A stretch of DNA of 64,000 bases from Panicum virgatum. Its lineage: Eukaryota > Streptophyta > Magnoliopsida > Poales > Poaceae. Within the stretch, counting starts at the first letter, position 1. Each line of letters opens with the position of its first letter. Below the pieces are notes generated by a model. The model was not told the origin of the DNA and ran no database searches. It worked only from the letters and a program-made list of their open reading frames with translations. The position numbers were made by a program, and so were the translations under genes. Shown here piece by piece: positions 1 through 11,940 of this stretch. The DNA lies in NCBI RefSeq assembly GCF_016808335.1, contig NC_053146.1, positions 6,921,015-6,985,014 on the forward strand. Reading direction: 5' to 3'.

Positions 1-1245
1 CCGCACCTCTGGGTGTCCTTGGTTCGCGGGGAGAAGGTCCGAGGCGGCGGCTCCACAGGCGCCGGCGGTCGGTGGAGGAACTGTGTCGCGGCGGTGGCGT
101 TCCGGCGACCATGGGTAGGGGTGGCTGGGCTTGGGAGCTCCGTTGGGGTGAGATGAAGCCGTTCCCGAGGTCGATTGGAGCTGGGGAAGGCCGGAGGAGG
201 GGTCTCCACGGGAGCAGATGACCGGCAGCGGCGCTAGACCGCGGCGGCGGCGCTCTGATGACCTTGGGTGGTGGGGAAACAGTCGTCGAGCAGCGCAGGG
301 GCTCGGGGAAACTAACTGCAGGCTTAGACCGGGCGAAGGATGGCCAGAGAGGGGACCTCCACGGGAGGCCGAGCCTCGGCGGCGGCCATGGTGAGCGGCG
401 GTGGCCGTTCCAGGCAAAAGGAGGCGCGTGACGCTAGGCTCTCGAGCTCAAGAGAGGAGAAGGAAGGGTTGGGGACATATCTGAGCTCGAGGGAAGGCTC
501 TAAGCGGTCAAGGGCGAGAAAAGGGCGAGGCGCAGTCGGCCGTCGCGACACGACGTCGCCGTGGTGCTTTGGCGGCCAACCTCGGCGTGCGTGCAGGGGA
601 CGGCGACGTGTGGCGGTTCGAGAAGCTCCAGGAAGGCACCAGGGGCGCGGAGAGGGCTGGGGCACGGCGAGGGAGCGGCGTGTGGCCGACGGCGAGACAA
701 CGACGCCGTCACGGCGGGAAACAGAGGAAGGGGATGGAGGGGATGGCATAGCTGTAATTAGATCGAAGTTCAAAATTCGTTTTGCAAACTCAATTTTTCT
801 CCTTCTATATGGCCTCAAATGAAAAACTTTTGAACACGAAAGTTGTTCGTCTTTTGAAAACCTATAACTTTGGTTTTGGACAAAAATTCATTTGAGCTAT
901 ATTTTAGAAATTATTTTCAAAGCAGATTAGTTTGAAATTTGACATATAATTTAAATCTTTGAACACTACGGTTCAAAGGACCTGTCATTTTATGTTCAAA
1001 CTTTTATTTTCTCTCTTTGACTTCAACCAGACTTTGATTTAACATGATTTTAGAGAGACGCCTATTCGTTTTCATATGTATACTTACATTAGTTTAAAAA
1101 TTATTTACGGTTTCTGTCCTATGCATCTATACACATACACATGCATGCACACATAAATGTATTCGATTCCATTTTCTTGGTTGATTATGCATGATATCAT
1201 ATTTAATATTTCTTACTTAGCATTTTAAAACTCTGGGATGTCACA
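1..1245 (-). mobile_element. Partial LTR of a Tekay-like gypsy element (left copy)
   Basis: The stretch ends in GGGATGTCACA at 1245. It is followed directly by a pyrimidine tract (CCTACCCCCCTT), which on the minus strand is a polypurine tract. The same arrangement borders the proven chromovirus LTR at 28353. The LTR therefore reads on the minus strand and its other end lies before the window. Bases 1-760 are GC-rich with spurious overlapping ORFs; 760-1245 is AT-rich and resembles U3. No gene is seen. Family assignment is inferred from the termini and from the PBS at 3823. Confidence 0.6.
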
Positions 1246-3284
1246 GCCTACCCCCCTTAAAAAGAATCTCGTCCCGAGATTTTGAACGATAGACTCTCGA
1301 AGGAAAAGGAGCAGACCAAGCATCAAAGCCAGCAGGACAAAGTCATATTAAGGAATATTGATGTTGACGATATGATCCTTTGCAGATAAGAATTGAGAAC
1401 TTAGAGAAAGTTTAAGAAGCAAGGTATGGTATTATGAGTGGGAGGAAATTACTGTGCCACTGTGTAAACTAATCAATTGTTTTTCCACACTAAAAAGCTC
1501 CAGGGCTTCAGTTTTTGTAGCAAGAGTATGTGGATAATATATGCGGACACAATCACCACCAAAGTCGGCTGGAAAGGACCGGTGGACTATTCTAGTACCA
1601 ACATATAGCAGGATTTTGCAGAGAAGAGAGGATCTAAGTTATGGAAGAATCAATTTCTCAATCTGGTGGTGATTCTAGATAGAAAAGATATCAAGGTGCG
1701 TTTTTGCTCAAGGACATTCTTGCTTAAACTGTTGATTAAATTAAACAATATGATGCGAGATGCATGTGCTCAATGACCATGAGAATGATGCATCCTCGAG
1801 ATGTATGACTGCACTGCTAGTGCAATGCAATGATGAAATTTTCCATGCGAATGAAATGGTGAATATGACATGATGCAATTGCCATGACGCTGGACCAATG
1901 ATGCAGACATCATGATGCAACGATGACAATGTTCTTTGACGTATGCATGTAGGAGAGGCGTAAAGTATGATGCGCATATGGATAAGTTGATGATGCACAC
2001 TGTGCAATGCGCATACCGTACCCATTTTCCCGCAACTAAAACTCGTTAACCCTATACGCTTGAGTAAGGGTCAGATGTTAGGACACTAGTAAGGTTGCAT
2101 AGAAAGGGATTTCAGTGAGTTACGTCACACATACCTAGACACCAGCGCGCTCCTAGTAGCTCAATCATGTGGCTGCAGCGCACACGAGAGTCTAGGTTCC
2201 GTCGTGGCATCAAGGTCACGTGACTAAACACCACCACAAGAGAAATCAAGAGTAGCAACCCAACAGTGCCAGCAATGGCAAGATAGGTTAGAGGGAACTG
2301 AAGACAACCCATGATGTTACACTCGAACGCATACCCGTTAGTTAATCTACAGATTCCCGATCATAATGCTACACCATGCACTGACGAATGACATGAAATG
2401 CTGTGATGCATGATTGTTGCATCAAGAACCGTATTTCAAAAGTTATTATTATCATGAATCTTTTTAATTTATCCAAAATTAACTAAGCAAGAATGAAGGT
2501 ACAAGTTTTTTAAATGTTGGGACCAAGGTAGCCAGCAATATAGATTACAACATCAAGAAAGGGTAAACCGGTCATTGAACGATGAATTGAAGGACTTTGT
2601 TGACAAAAACCAAGGCTTAGTCACGAAAGGAAAAGCAGCAAGGATTTTGTTGGAATAAATCCAAGGCATGGATCAAGAGTTGGATCGATTGGCAGGTTAA
2701 GATCAACGGTAAAGTTCACACAAGACCCAAAGCCACTAACTACAAAAGACCTTCTCAACTCAAGATCAGACTAGCAGATTGCGTCGGCCACACTACTACA
2801 ACAGAAAACCTAGGAGGACATTCAGGTAAAAGCAACATATTTTAATAAAACAACATAACAAGCAAGGTGATCAACCAAATCAAGATATGCCATGATGCAT
2901 GAACGTCCTATACGTCCTCACAAAACAAAACAACTGCCAAATAGCTTTGGACTTATGGGGTTAGCGCCGATGGCATGGCACAAATTACGTCTCTCCCTAT
3001 ATATATTTAACCGAATTCTATTCGTTCTTATCCTATCGGAATCGGGGTTAGCGCACCTGCAGGAAATGAACAGCATATATATATATATATGTAAATGTTC
3101 ACGACTGGACCCTTCATGCCAGCACTCACGAACGGCCCCCATGTGTTCTACGCCACATGGGTAACGCATATGCAGTTGCCCACATATTCACCCATACATT
3201 ACCGTTCACTATAGAAATGACAGCCATACAATTTCCGCAGTATGGCCAACGTTAACATACGCTACTCAGTGGCGTATTCACAAG

Positions 3285-3540
3285 TTACTTTACTCCCAAT
3301 ATAATCGACCGAGATCGGTATATTGGCAGCAGCTCAAGTAGGCCACTGCTTGAGCACAGCGTTCGGTTCGCATCACCGACGGGAAGGTCAGACTCTCTCA
3401 GCTGACTGAGTATACTTTACTCCCAATATAGTCAACCTGATAGTTGATATATTGGCAGCACCTCAAGTAAGCCACTGCTTGAGGGCAGCGTTCGGCTCGC
3501 ATCACCGACGGGAAGGTCAGACTCGCTCAGCTGACTGAGG
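3285..3540. repeat. Tandem duplication of about 127 bp
   Basis: Two adjacent copies begin with TTTACTCCCAATATA and end with CAGCTGACTGAG. They share long identical blocks such as GCATCACCGACGGGAAGG. Each copy starts with a short inverted repeat that could fold (CCAATATA...TATATTGG). The copies differ most in the loop of that hairpin. Confidence 0.8.
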
Positions 3541-3822
3541 ATCTTTACCTTCTTACCGTAGCGTAGGTGCGTCGTTACAGAATTTAAGGGTTGATTGTGC
3601 ACAAGAGTAAGGTTTAACAGAAATGTAAAGTGCTGGAAGTCAGATATAAATAAACCATAAGTAAATAGCCACCTAACAAAACTCCCATAATTTTCCCTAG
3701 GGATTCACGATCTAGGCACAATCCTTAACGGACCAACGCATTTGCAAACACGATTTTTGGTGATCGAGTTTTAAGAAAATAGGTTTTTAAGGTTTGTAGT
3801 ACTCTCTGGAGTATGTTTTGCA

Positions 3823-3836
3823 GCTCTGATACCAGC
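3823..3836 (-). promoter_or_regulatory. Retrotransposon primer-binding site (initiator tRNA-Met type)
   Basis: On the minus strand this reads TGGTATCAGAGC, complementary to the 3' end of plant initiator tRNA-Met. It sits two bases inside the LTR edge at 3837. The same PBS occurs at 46461-46476 in the intact chromovirus. Confidence 0.7.
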
Positions 3837-5330
3837 TGTGGCAGAATCGCCCGACATAAACCAGCTTAAGTGCGCTAACCATCACCGAAACAGTAACTAG
3901 GGTTAACACGCACTTAAAACGGAGTAACCCGGCAGTGCTGTCGGGTAAAATCCCGATTAAACCACTTGAAACAGGATCGACAAAGCATTCTAGAGAATAC
4001 AACATTTCGCAAATTTTACTATACAGAGAATGAAATTAATCAATATTACAAACCAAATTTGAATTTATAAAAAGACAACAAAGTTCAAGTGCAGCAGAAT
4101 AATATACGATAGTCTAGCGACGAAACAAGACGTCATGATGAAGCCCGTACATGACGTCAGCCACAACCTCAGATGTATCACCTGAAAAACAAAGCCACAA
4201 GCAAGGCTGAGTATACTAATACTCAGCAAGGCTTACCCGACTAAGGGTATAATAAGCCATTTATCTAGACATGCAAGACTTTTGGCTTGAGGGGTTTGTT
4301 TGCCGAAAAGCAGTAAAGAGTAGATCCTTAAATTCAGGTTTTAGCTTCCAGATTCTAGTTCACTCAACCATTCTAGGTGAGCATCTATCCAATAGCATGC
4401 ATGGTGAAAACAATTGTCTTTTATTATCCAATCAACCATGTTCATCATCCTTATCTTTCACTTCTTACTCTATGTGGTAAAAGGGTTAAGTAGTCCCAAA
4501 TCGTGAGAAGCGGACGATTCGAATCGAATTTGTTAACCTGGCCAGGCAGACCTAACACACACATATGAGAACCAAGTCACCCACACGACTTTTCCCCTTT
4601 CTTTCCGGGTTGTGGATCAGGGTCACCGTCCTCGACTACAGAGTACGACGACTCTGCACCCGCATGTGCGCGCATGAGAAACGACGTTCAAAGAAGGTGA
4701 GAGTAAAGTCCACTTGCCTAACCAATCAGGTACTTAAGCTTACCGATTACCATATTTCTCGGCATGTGGTTAGTACGTTCAAACGCTTAACCACCACTAC
4801 CACACACTGCGGCCTTAACCATTTTCACTAAACAAACGGGGCATCACAAGTACCACAACCCCGCCCGTGAGCCTTATAGTTCCAGTATGTAGTAGACATT
4901 CAACTCCTATAATTCTCGCGAGTGACAGGAAATCACTCGACTTCTACCGAACCATTAGCATAGCCAACTAGCGACCTACACATACTAGTGTTCAAGCATA
5001 GATACCTAGTATCATGCATCTAAGGTTCCAATCAACTCCTGTAACTTAAATGCGCAAGTATATAGTAACAATAATAAGTTGCGTAAATTTAAAATAGTAG
5101 GACTTGCTCCGGGGCTTGCCTGGAATTAACACTAGGTCAGTGTTAGTTAGAGAATAACTGCTCGGCGAACATCTTCCTTCGGTCGTGTACATTGGGATCC
5201 ATCCGTCCATCTTCTGGATGTGTCCACCATTCACCGTCTTCTGGCTCGACTCCAATGTCGCGTCCTTCACGTGATTCATCTATCGTACCTAAATGAAATG
5301 CAACAATGCATATTTATGAGACGAATATAA
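3837..5330 (-). mobile_element. Right LTR of the Tekay-like element, broken at its far end
   Basis: It begins TGTGGCAGAATC next to the PBS and carries the CTGAGTA...ACTCAGCAAGG block that has a counterpart in the chromovirus LTR at 25730-25765. It should end in ...GGGATGTCACA like the left copy, but no such end is found. The sequence changes character near 5330, so that breakpoint is approximate. No gene is seen. Confidence 0.5.
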
Positions 5331-5339
5331 TGCATTTAT

Positions 5340-6446
5340 TTTTTTGACATAGATGGAGATCAACCAAACTCAAGTTGGAGGGTGCCACTACTTTTTTTCA
5401 TCCAGTTGGGCAGTCATTTATAGAGTAGAAATTTAATACAATTTAATTCATAAAATCAAATAAATTTAATTAGGATTGTTAAAGGTGCGATAAGGTTTTA
5501 TTTAATTTCTTCTTGAATTTAGAGCATTTGTCGGGAATCAAATAAATTATTTAGCAATAAAATAAATATAAGAAAAATAGGTGTGTGCATTTCATGCTGG
5601 TTTGCATCTTTATTTGCTTGTTGTTCAACTTAAATTCAAATCTTTGAGTTTGAATTTAAATTTAAAGTGTTTGAATCTTTTTGGAAAATGGAAAATCCTT
5701 TCTCTTCCTCGCTCCCTTTCAGCCCAGCCCATCTCTTTCTTTTTCTCTTTCACCCCGCGGCCCATTTTTCGCCTCCCGGCCCAGTCCAGCCCAGCGCCCC
5801 CTCCCCTCCTTATCTCACCGCCAGGCGGATCCCGCCCATCGGGACCGTCTCCCTCCCCCGACCGAGCCGGACTCGAGCTCGAGTAAGACCCGGCCGTTCG
5901 CGCCGCCGCGCCTCCCTTGGGCCCGCACGCCCAGGCGCCAGGTCGCCCCTATAAAAGGAACCCGAGACCCCCTCCTTGACCTCGCCAAACCCACAGCCGC
6001 CGCCTTAGCCCTCGCTAACCCTAGCTACCAAAGCCGCCGCCTTCATCGAGTTTGGAGCCCGCCGCCGTGCCGCCGTTCCGCTCTGTTTTCTCGACGACAT
6101 CACAGCCCCGGAGCTTCTCTGTGGTGAGAGCAAGCCCTCTGACCCCTTCTCTCTCTCTATTTTCCTCTTGCGCACGTGTATTAGCTCGCCGGAGCTCCGC
6201 TCCGCCGTCGCGCTAGGTCTCCGCTGCCCTAGCGCCCTCCCAAAACCCCCTAATTGAGTTCGCGAACTCGAGAGCTCGCTAACCGTGCAACCCGCGCTCG
6301 AAAAGAGCTCCGGACGGCCGTTTTGGCCAAGTCCGACGATGCGCCGCCGCCGGCGCTTTGCGCCGCCGCTAGCGCCGCCAGCCGCCCCGACCCGCTCGCA
6401 GCCGTTAGGACCCAGATTAGATCGGATCTCAGTCAACCAAGTTAGA
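5340..6446 (+). mobile_element. GC-rich LTR-like remnant with a TATA box
   Basis: An AT-rich stretch resembling U3 (5400-5690) leads into a very GC-rich region with a TATA box, TATAAAAGG at 5950-5958, followed by CCCTAACCC-like and CT-rich leader sequence. This composition is typical of grass gypsy LTRs transcribed on the plus strand. Neither terminus is seen, and the LINE starts near 6447. The ORFs here overlap in several frames, match nothing I recognise and are not annotated. Confidence 0.35.
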
Positions 6447-7832
6447 AAATGGTCAACCGTGGTTCTTTTGCACATAAACCACCATCTGTTAGGGAGTACT
6501 CTCTCATGGCAAGGGTCACACTGCTACAAACGGACGAAACTTGGTGGCTCATTTCTGTCTATGCAGGGATGAAAACGGTCGGAAACGATTGGCGAAAGAC
6601 TCCACCATTTTCACTTTCACATTTTTTCATCGAAAACAAAAGCGGTACGTTATTTTCGAAAACAAAAACGACGCCGGTATTTCGGAAATTTCGAAAATGA
6701 AAATATACGATCGAGAACACATCGATAACGGTCGAAACCCATCAAAACGATATTTAAAAAATGATAAACATATCAAACAATAGAGCATAACATTAACTAT
6801 ATGACTTGACAAATCTCATATGCAAATAGTGAAGATTCGATTAAGATGTTAATCCAAATATCGAACCAACCCGTGATAACTGACACATAGTAGCATGCAC
6901 GATAGTATGACACAAAGTTGTACACAACATAAGTGATATAGTCATATATGATCATTAACCAAATTCAAATAGAGACTTAAACATAGATTAGCATGCCATT
7001 AAAAATAGTGCTAGTGCAGGGCCGCAGACTGCCTATGCCTACACTTAACCTCCTCGAGCTATTGGGCCGGGGAAAGCATGTGTTGGACTGTGCTTCAAAA
7101 TACGGTAATGTGGGCAGTAAATTACCAGATAAATACGGTAATTTTTGAAAACGGTCGGTAGAGGTTGAAATCATTTTCGCTTTCAGTTTCGGATAAAAAT
7201 ACCATTTTCGATTTTGTATTTTCGGTAGCCGTTTTCATTTTCGTTTACACCAGAATCTCGGTAAAATCTCGAAAACAGTTTCCAGTAATTGAAATTTTTT
7301 GTTTTCATTTGCAACCCTATGTCTATGGTCCACAGGCGGACCAGGAGAAAATCCATTTTTTGGATGAACTGAGGGAGGTACGTACAGCCTGCCAGGGCAC
7401 TTGGTCAATGTGTGGCTATTTCAATCTCATCTACCAAGCTGAAGATAAAAACAACCGGTGCCTTAACAGAAGCATGATGAGTCATTTCAGACACTTTATT
7501 GATGAAGTTGAGGTTCAAGAGCTACATCTAAAGGGTCGCTTATACACTTGGTCGAACGAACAGGATAGTCCCATGCTTGAGCATCTCGATCACATCTTTG
7601 CTACGGAGGATTGGATAGACGCCTTCCCCAACCACAAGCTGTCGGCTCTGGCCTCCCAATGCTCGGATCATGCACCCTTGCTCCTCAAAACTGACTGCTC
7701 CCTTCCACACTACAGTCGCTTCCGTTTTGAAAATTTCTGGCCCAAATGTGATGGATACCTACAGGTGGTTCAGGAGGCTTGGAACGCCCCCTTGCCCTGG
7801 TCGCACGCCAATGTCGATGCTTTCCGATGCTT
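6447..7832 (+). pseudogene. L1 LINE ORF2, endonuclease part (interrupted)
   Basis: The reading frame encodes part of an apurinic/apyrimidinic-type endonuclease of plant L1 elements. It nicks target DNA for target-primed reverse transcription. Visible family marks are WWLISVYGPQ (split by the hAT insertion), a degenerate catalytic GYFN where GDFN is usual, RLYTWSNEQ, LDHIFA and CSDHAPLLL. The D-to-Y change at the catalytic position argues against activity. Frame is regained when the hAT element at 6564-7319 and one TSD copy are removed. The start appears 5'-truncated near 6447. The frame continues at 10067 beyond an antisense LINE. Confidence 0.8.
6564..7319. mobile_element. Non-autonomous hAT-like DNA transposon, 756 bp
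   Basis: The terminal inverted repeats are imperfect: the left end is CAGGGATGAAAACGG and the right end reversed is TAGGGTTGCAAATGAAAAC. An 8-bp target duplication, TGTCTATG, lies at 6556-6563 and 7320-7327, the size expected for hAT. There is no transposase ORF. The interior is AT-rich with repeated TTTTCGAAAAC-like motifs. It sits inside the LINE endonuclease frame. Confidence 0.9.
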
Positions 7833-10066
7833 TTTTTGATGAAACAGGAAGGGGGTTCCCTACTGGTTATATATATGTTAAATTAAGAAAAGTAAAAGTT
7901 ATTACAGCCCTGAGTTATGATACAAAAAAGGTAACAAAGAAAATCAGAGAAAGTACAAATGGTTGTTTATCCATTCATTCAACTGTTCTTTGATTGAGTT
8001 CTTTGCCCTATGCATAGCCAGAGCCAACTTTTTCTTGAGGATGCCTCGACCTTGCTGCACAGAAGGAGATAACTATCGAAAGGTAAGATCATTGCGTGAC
8101 ATCCAAATGCCCTAGCATCCCAGGATTATAACCTCCATGAAGAACGGGATATTTAGTTGTTGTCTGAAAGAAGCAACCACCTCTGTATGATCTTGAAACG
8201 TCGGCACCGTGAGCGCCAAGGATGCCCAGAATTGAGTGGCAAAAGGACAGACGAGGAACAGATGCTCAAGAGTTTCCCTGGAGTTTTGATTGCAAAGGAC
8301 ACAGTCATGTGACTGAAGGATCATCCCTTTCCTTCCCAACAGATCTCTTGTACTAAGCCAATCTTTTAGGAGTAGCCAAAAAAAGACTTTTTGCTTGTGT
8401 TGACAGTAGTTTTTCCAAAGCCATTTATAGGTCGGTGGGGGGGGGGGGGGACAATTGCCTGACCTGTAACTTGCTTGTATGCTTTGGAGCTTGAGAAGAA
8501 AGGGGATCCCCAAATATAATTCCAAGTGTCATGACTAGTGGTGAGTTGAATTGAGTCCAATTTTCCATTTAAGAGTAATAGCTGAGAATAAGCTTCTGAA
8601 GAAAGTTGTAGGTGAAAGAGAAGATCAATGGGCATTGGGGATAAGACATTCTGAATTGTGATATTCTTCAATTTGGTAAAAGAGAAAAGTTCAGGATAAA
8701 CTTGTGCACAAACTTGGTTTTCCCACAAGTCCCACCAAAGTAGACAAGTCCTTCCATCAGATAAATTGACTGAAGCGAGGCCCTTGAATTTGTCTAACAA
8801 TTTAAGATTGTCTCTCCACCAAAAAGATCCCTTTTTGCTGCACTTGGCAGTTTGTCATTTTGATAATGCTTTTCCCATATTAGATGCACCTAAGGAATGT
8901 CCAACTTGTTGAAGAATTTATGTAGATTCTTAAGTAGAAGGGCCTCATTCTGAGTTGTCAAGTTGATGACCCCTAAGCCACCTTGAGATTTTGGAAGACA
9001 CACCATATGCCAGGCAGCCTTTGGGGGTGTTCTAGCATTTTAATCAGCACCTCTCCATAGACAATGTTTTCTGAATTTATCAATTTGCTTGATTACTGTT
9101 TTATGCAGCTTGAAAGTGCACATATAAAATATTGGCAAGGCAGAAAAAACTGCATTTGTGAGTTGTAATTTTCCTGCCTGGGATAAGAAAATTGAAGTGC
9201 TGGCCAATCTTCTTTCACATTTTGATATCAAAGGCCAAAAATCAGCCACCTTTGGTTTGCTCAAACATAGAGGGAGACCCAAGTATGTGAAGGGAAGTGA
9301 GCCCAAAGCACATCCAACTGACTGGGCAAGCAGAAGAGCATTTTCTGTAGCCAAATTTATGGGCACCAGCATTGATTTGGCAAAGTTAACCTTGAGACCA
9401 CTAGAAAGAGAGAAAAGCCTGAGCATATCCTGGAGGGCTGCCAGCTGATCAAGTTTAGCTTCCATAATTATCAGAGTGTCATCGGCATATTGCAAGATTG
9501 GAAAATCCTGAGAGTGGTTGAGGGGTATGGGGAGAGAGCAAACCATTGTTCTTTGCAACATTTAGTGCAGATTGCAGTAAATCTGCAGCTAAGACAAAGA
9601 GGAGAGGTGTGAGTGGGTCTCCTTGCCTTACACCTCTTCTGCAATAACATGTTTTACCAAGCACACTGTTGAGAAGAACTGCAGAAGTCCCAGAAGAAAA
9701 TATGGAATTTATCCAATGTAACCATTTTTCACCAAAACCCAAGTGTTGCATGACCTGAAAAATAGCTGGGTGCTCTACTTTATCAAAAGCCTTTTCAAAG
9801 TCAAGTTTGAGAATGATTAATTCTTTCTTGGAATGATGACAAAGATGCAGGTATTCAAATGCCCAAGCAACACAATCTTGAATGGTTCGAGATTGAATGA
9901 AACCATATTGATTTTTGTGAATAATATTTTGAATTACTGACTGCAACCGATTTGCTAGGAGCTTGGTGATTAATTTCATTGAAGTGTTGAGCAAAGAGAC
10001 TGGCCTGAAGTCTGAAGCTGTGGTAGCATTATTCACTTTTGGAATAAGTGTTATGTATGAGCCATT
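7833..10066 (-). mobile_element. Second L1 LINE, 5'-truncated, inserted antisense in the first
   Basis: A 17-bp target duplication, GATGCTTTCCGATGCTT, flanks it at 7816-7832 and 10067-10083. The left edge is a T run (7833-7837), the poly(A) tail of a minus-strand LINE, preceded on that strand by TTTCATC. Length and truncation at the right edge fit target-primed reverse transcription. It carries only the RT and C-terminal part of ORF2. Confidence 0.92.
8112..10036 (-). pseudogene. L1 LINE ORF2: reverse transcriptase and zf-RVT region (broken)
   Basis: RT blocks are in order: [47 protein letters not shown], then after a frameshift near 9480-9560 the catalytic QYADDTLII and YLGLPL. Further on come a WWDLW block and a C-terminal zf-RVT-like block with CVLC, EHLF and CPFA (8112-8525). 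Frame is lost again at a 12-base G run at about 8439. The RT YADD motif is intact, but the gene has no endonuclease domain and at least two frameshifts. Confidence 0.88.
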
Positions 10067-11222
10067 GATGCTTTCCGATGCTTGGATTTCAAGTTACGTA
10101 ACACAGCTAGAGCGCTCAAGAGTTGGAGCGCCAAACAGGTCGGGTCGGTGCGGCTACAGCTCGCCATCGCAAAGGAAATCGTCTACAGGTTGGAGGCGGC
10201 ACATGACTTTAGAAACCTGGCACCGCATGAGCTGGCGCTTTGTAGGAAGGCGAATTTGTGTTCCTTGGGCCTTGCTTCGCTACAAAGAACTCTTGTCCGG
10301 CAGCGTGCCCGCATCACTTATTTGGCCGAGGGAGATGCCAATACCAAAATTTTCCACTTGCAAGCTTGCCATAGAAGCCGTAAAAATTATATTCCCAAGC
10401 TGCACACTGATGATGCTGTCTTGGTAAGGGAGGAAGATATGGCGAGTGCAGTCTTTCAACATTTTGATAATCTACTGGGTACATGTGGGGAGCAACTAAA
10501 TCTAGTCAATTTCGACGCACTGAACCTGCCCTCGGTGCGAGACACTCTCCTCGACCATTGCTTTAGTGAGGAGGAAGTCTGGCAAGCGATCATGGATATG
10601 CCCACGGATAAGGCCCCTGGTCCCGATGGTTATACCGGGCTCTTTTTTAGAACAGCTTGGCAGATCATCAAGGTGGATATCATGAGGGGTTTTCAAGCAA
10701 TCTGGTCGCTAGATGGAAGGAGCTTCTATCTAGTCAACCAAGCTTTCTTAATCCTTCTTCGCAAGAAACAGGACGCTTCCAGCATTGGCATCTTCCGGCC
10801 TATTAGTTTGATACACAGCTTTGCTAAGATGCTCACCAAGGTTCTTGCACGATGCCTCGCTACACACATGAAGGGACTGGTCATGCCCAATCAAAGTGCA
10901 TTCATTCAAACTCGACTCATCCATGAGAACTATAAATCAGTTCAGCTTACGCCCAAGCTGCTGCACTGGAGCAAAACACCCAGCGCCCTCCTCAAGGTTG
11001 ATATAGCCAAAGCTTTCGATATGGTGAATTGGCGGTTCCTGCTAAGCTTGCTAGAACACCTTGGTTTCTCACGGCGTTGGATCGATTGGATATCACTTAT
11101 CTTATCATCTACCACCACAAAGATTATATTAAATGGTTCCCTTGGAAGAAGGATATGTCATGCCAGGAGTTTGCGCCAGGGTGACCCACTTTCACCATTA
11201 CTGTTTGTGTTGGTGATGGAGG
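10067..11222 (+). pseudogene. L1 LINE ORF2, reverse transcriptase part of the first LINE
   Basis: This continues the 6447-7832 frame across the TSD of the inner LINE. It holds the inter-domain ITYLAEGDANTKIFH and RKNYI blocks, then RT blocks DKAPGPDGYTG, FRPISLIHSFAKM, LLKVDIAKAFDMVNW and LRQGDPLSPLLFVLVME. It ends abruptly there, before the catalytic Y/FADD block, at the left terminus of the CACTA element (11226). No continuation of the LINE is found further right. The frame is otherwise open for about 380 codons. Confidence 0.88.
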
Positions 11223-11249
11223 GACCACTATGTCAGAATCCTTCATTGC

Positions 11250-11635
11250 AGACGCGGATAGAGGCTTATTGGAGACGAAATCCATTTTCGTCTGCAAATT
11301 TGTGTCACTGATGTGGTGTCATTAGAGATGCAATTTTACGCGTCTACAATAACACTCATTGGAGACGCAGTTTTACGCGTTTGCAATAACAATATTGCAG
11401 ACGCGGCTTTGTCTAGAAGTGTCTCTGGTAATGCTTATTGGAGACGTGTTTTTCGCAACAAGCGTCTCCTTTATAGGGTTATCCCAGACGCGTTATGTGA
11501 ACCGCGTCTCCTTGAAATAAAAATGGAGACACCAGTATAAATTAGACGCGTCTCTAATGAATTGATTAGAGACGCATTTGAGTATAGACGCGTCTCCCTT
11601 ATAAAATATAGCCCAGACACATTTATGTTTAGACG
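11250..11635. repeat. CACTA subterminal repeats
   Basis: About fifteen copies of GAGACGCG, AGACGCG or the reverse CGCGTCTC lie in both orientations within 390 bp of the terminus. In the En/Spm family such motifs bind the element's DNA-binding protein. Confidence 0.75.
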
Positions 11636-11809
11636 TGTCTGTGTTTTTTTTTGTTGTTCACAGGTTTAGCTAGTAGCTAGCACACCTCATTGGCAGAACA
11701 TGCATTAGAACAGAAACACAAGTTCATCATCTTGCATAGTACACCACATAATTGGCAGAATATGCATTAGCATAGATACACATCATCATACATAGTACAA
11801 GAACAACAC

Positions 11810-11840
11810 ATCATGTTCATCATCATCATCATCATCATCT
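11810..11840. repeat. (ATC)n microsatellite
   Basis: Ten or so uninterrupted CAT/ATC triplets lie in the AT-rich DNA downstream of the CACTA gene. Confidence 0.9.
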
Positions 11841-11940
11841 TGTACAAGATCAAACTTAATACATACACAGAACAACACATCATGTTTCATATCCTGCAGG
11901 CCCTTGGTTCATGTTTCATAGTACAATTGACATTTTTTGT

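Larger units (their letters stand above)
1246..3836 (-). mobile_element. Non-coding interior of the Tekay-like element
   Basis: The interior lies between the PPT (about 1246-1263) and the tRNA-Met-type PBS at 3823-3836. It holds no gag or pol ORF in any frame. It has ATGATGCA-rich low-complexity sequence at about 1740-2000, an (AT)n run near 3080 and a tandem duplication at 3285-3540. The likely interpretation is a non-autonomous derivative that keeps only the cis signals for replication. Alternatively it is an old element whose genes were deleted. Confidence 0.5.

Noticed and set aside
5681..6572. Plus-strand ORFs of 95-148 codons as a host gene
   Set aside because: Overlapping frames in a GC-rich LTR-like leader; no conserved protein and no consistent splice sites.
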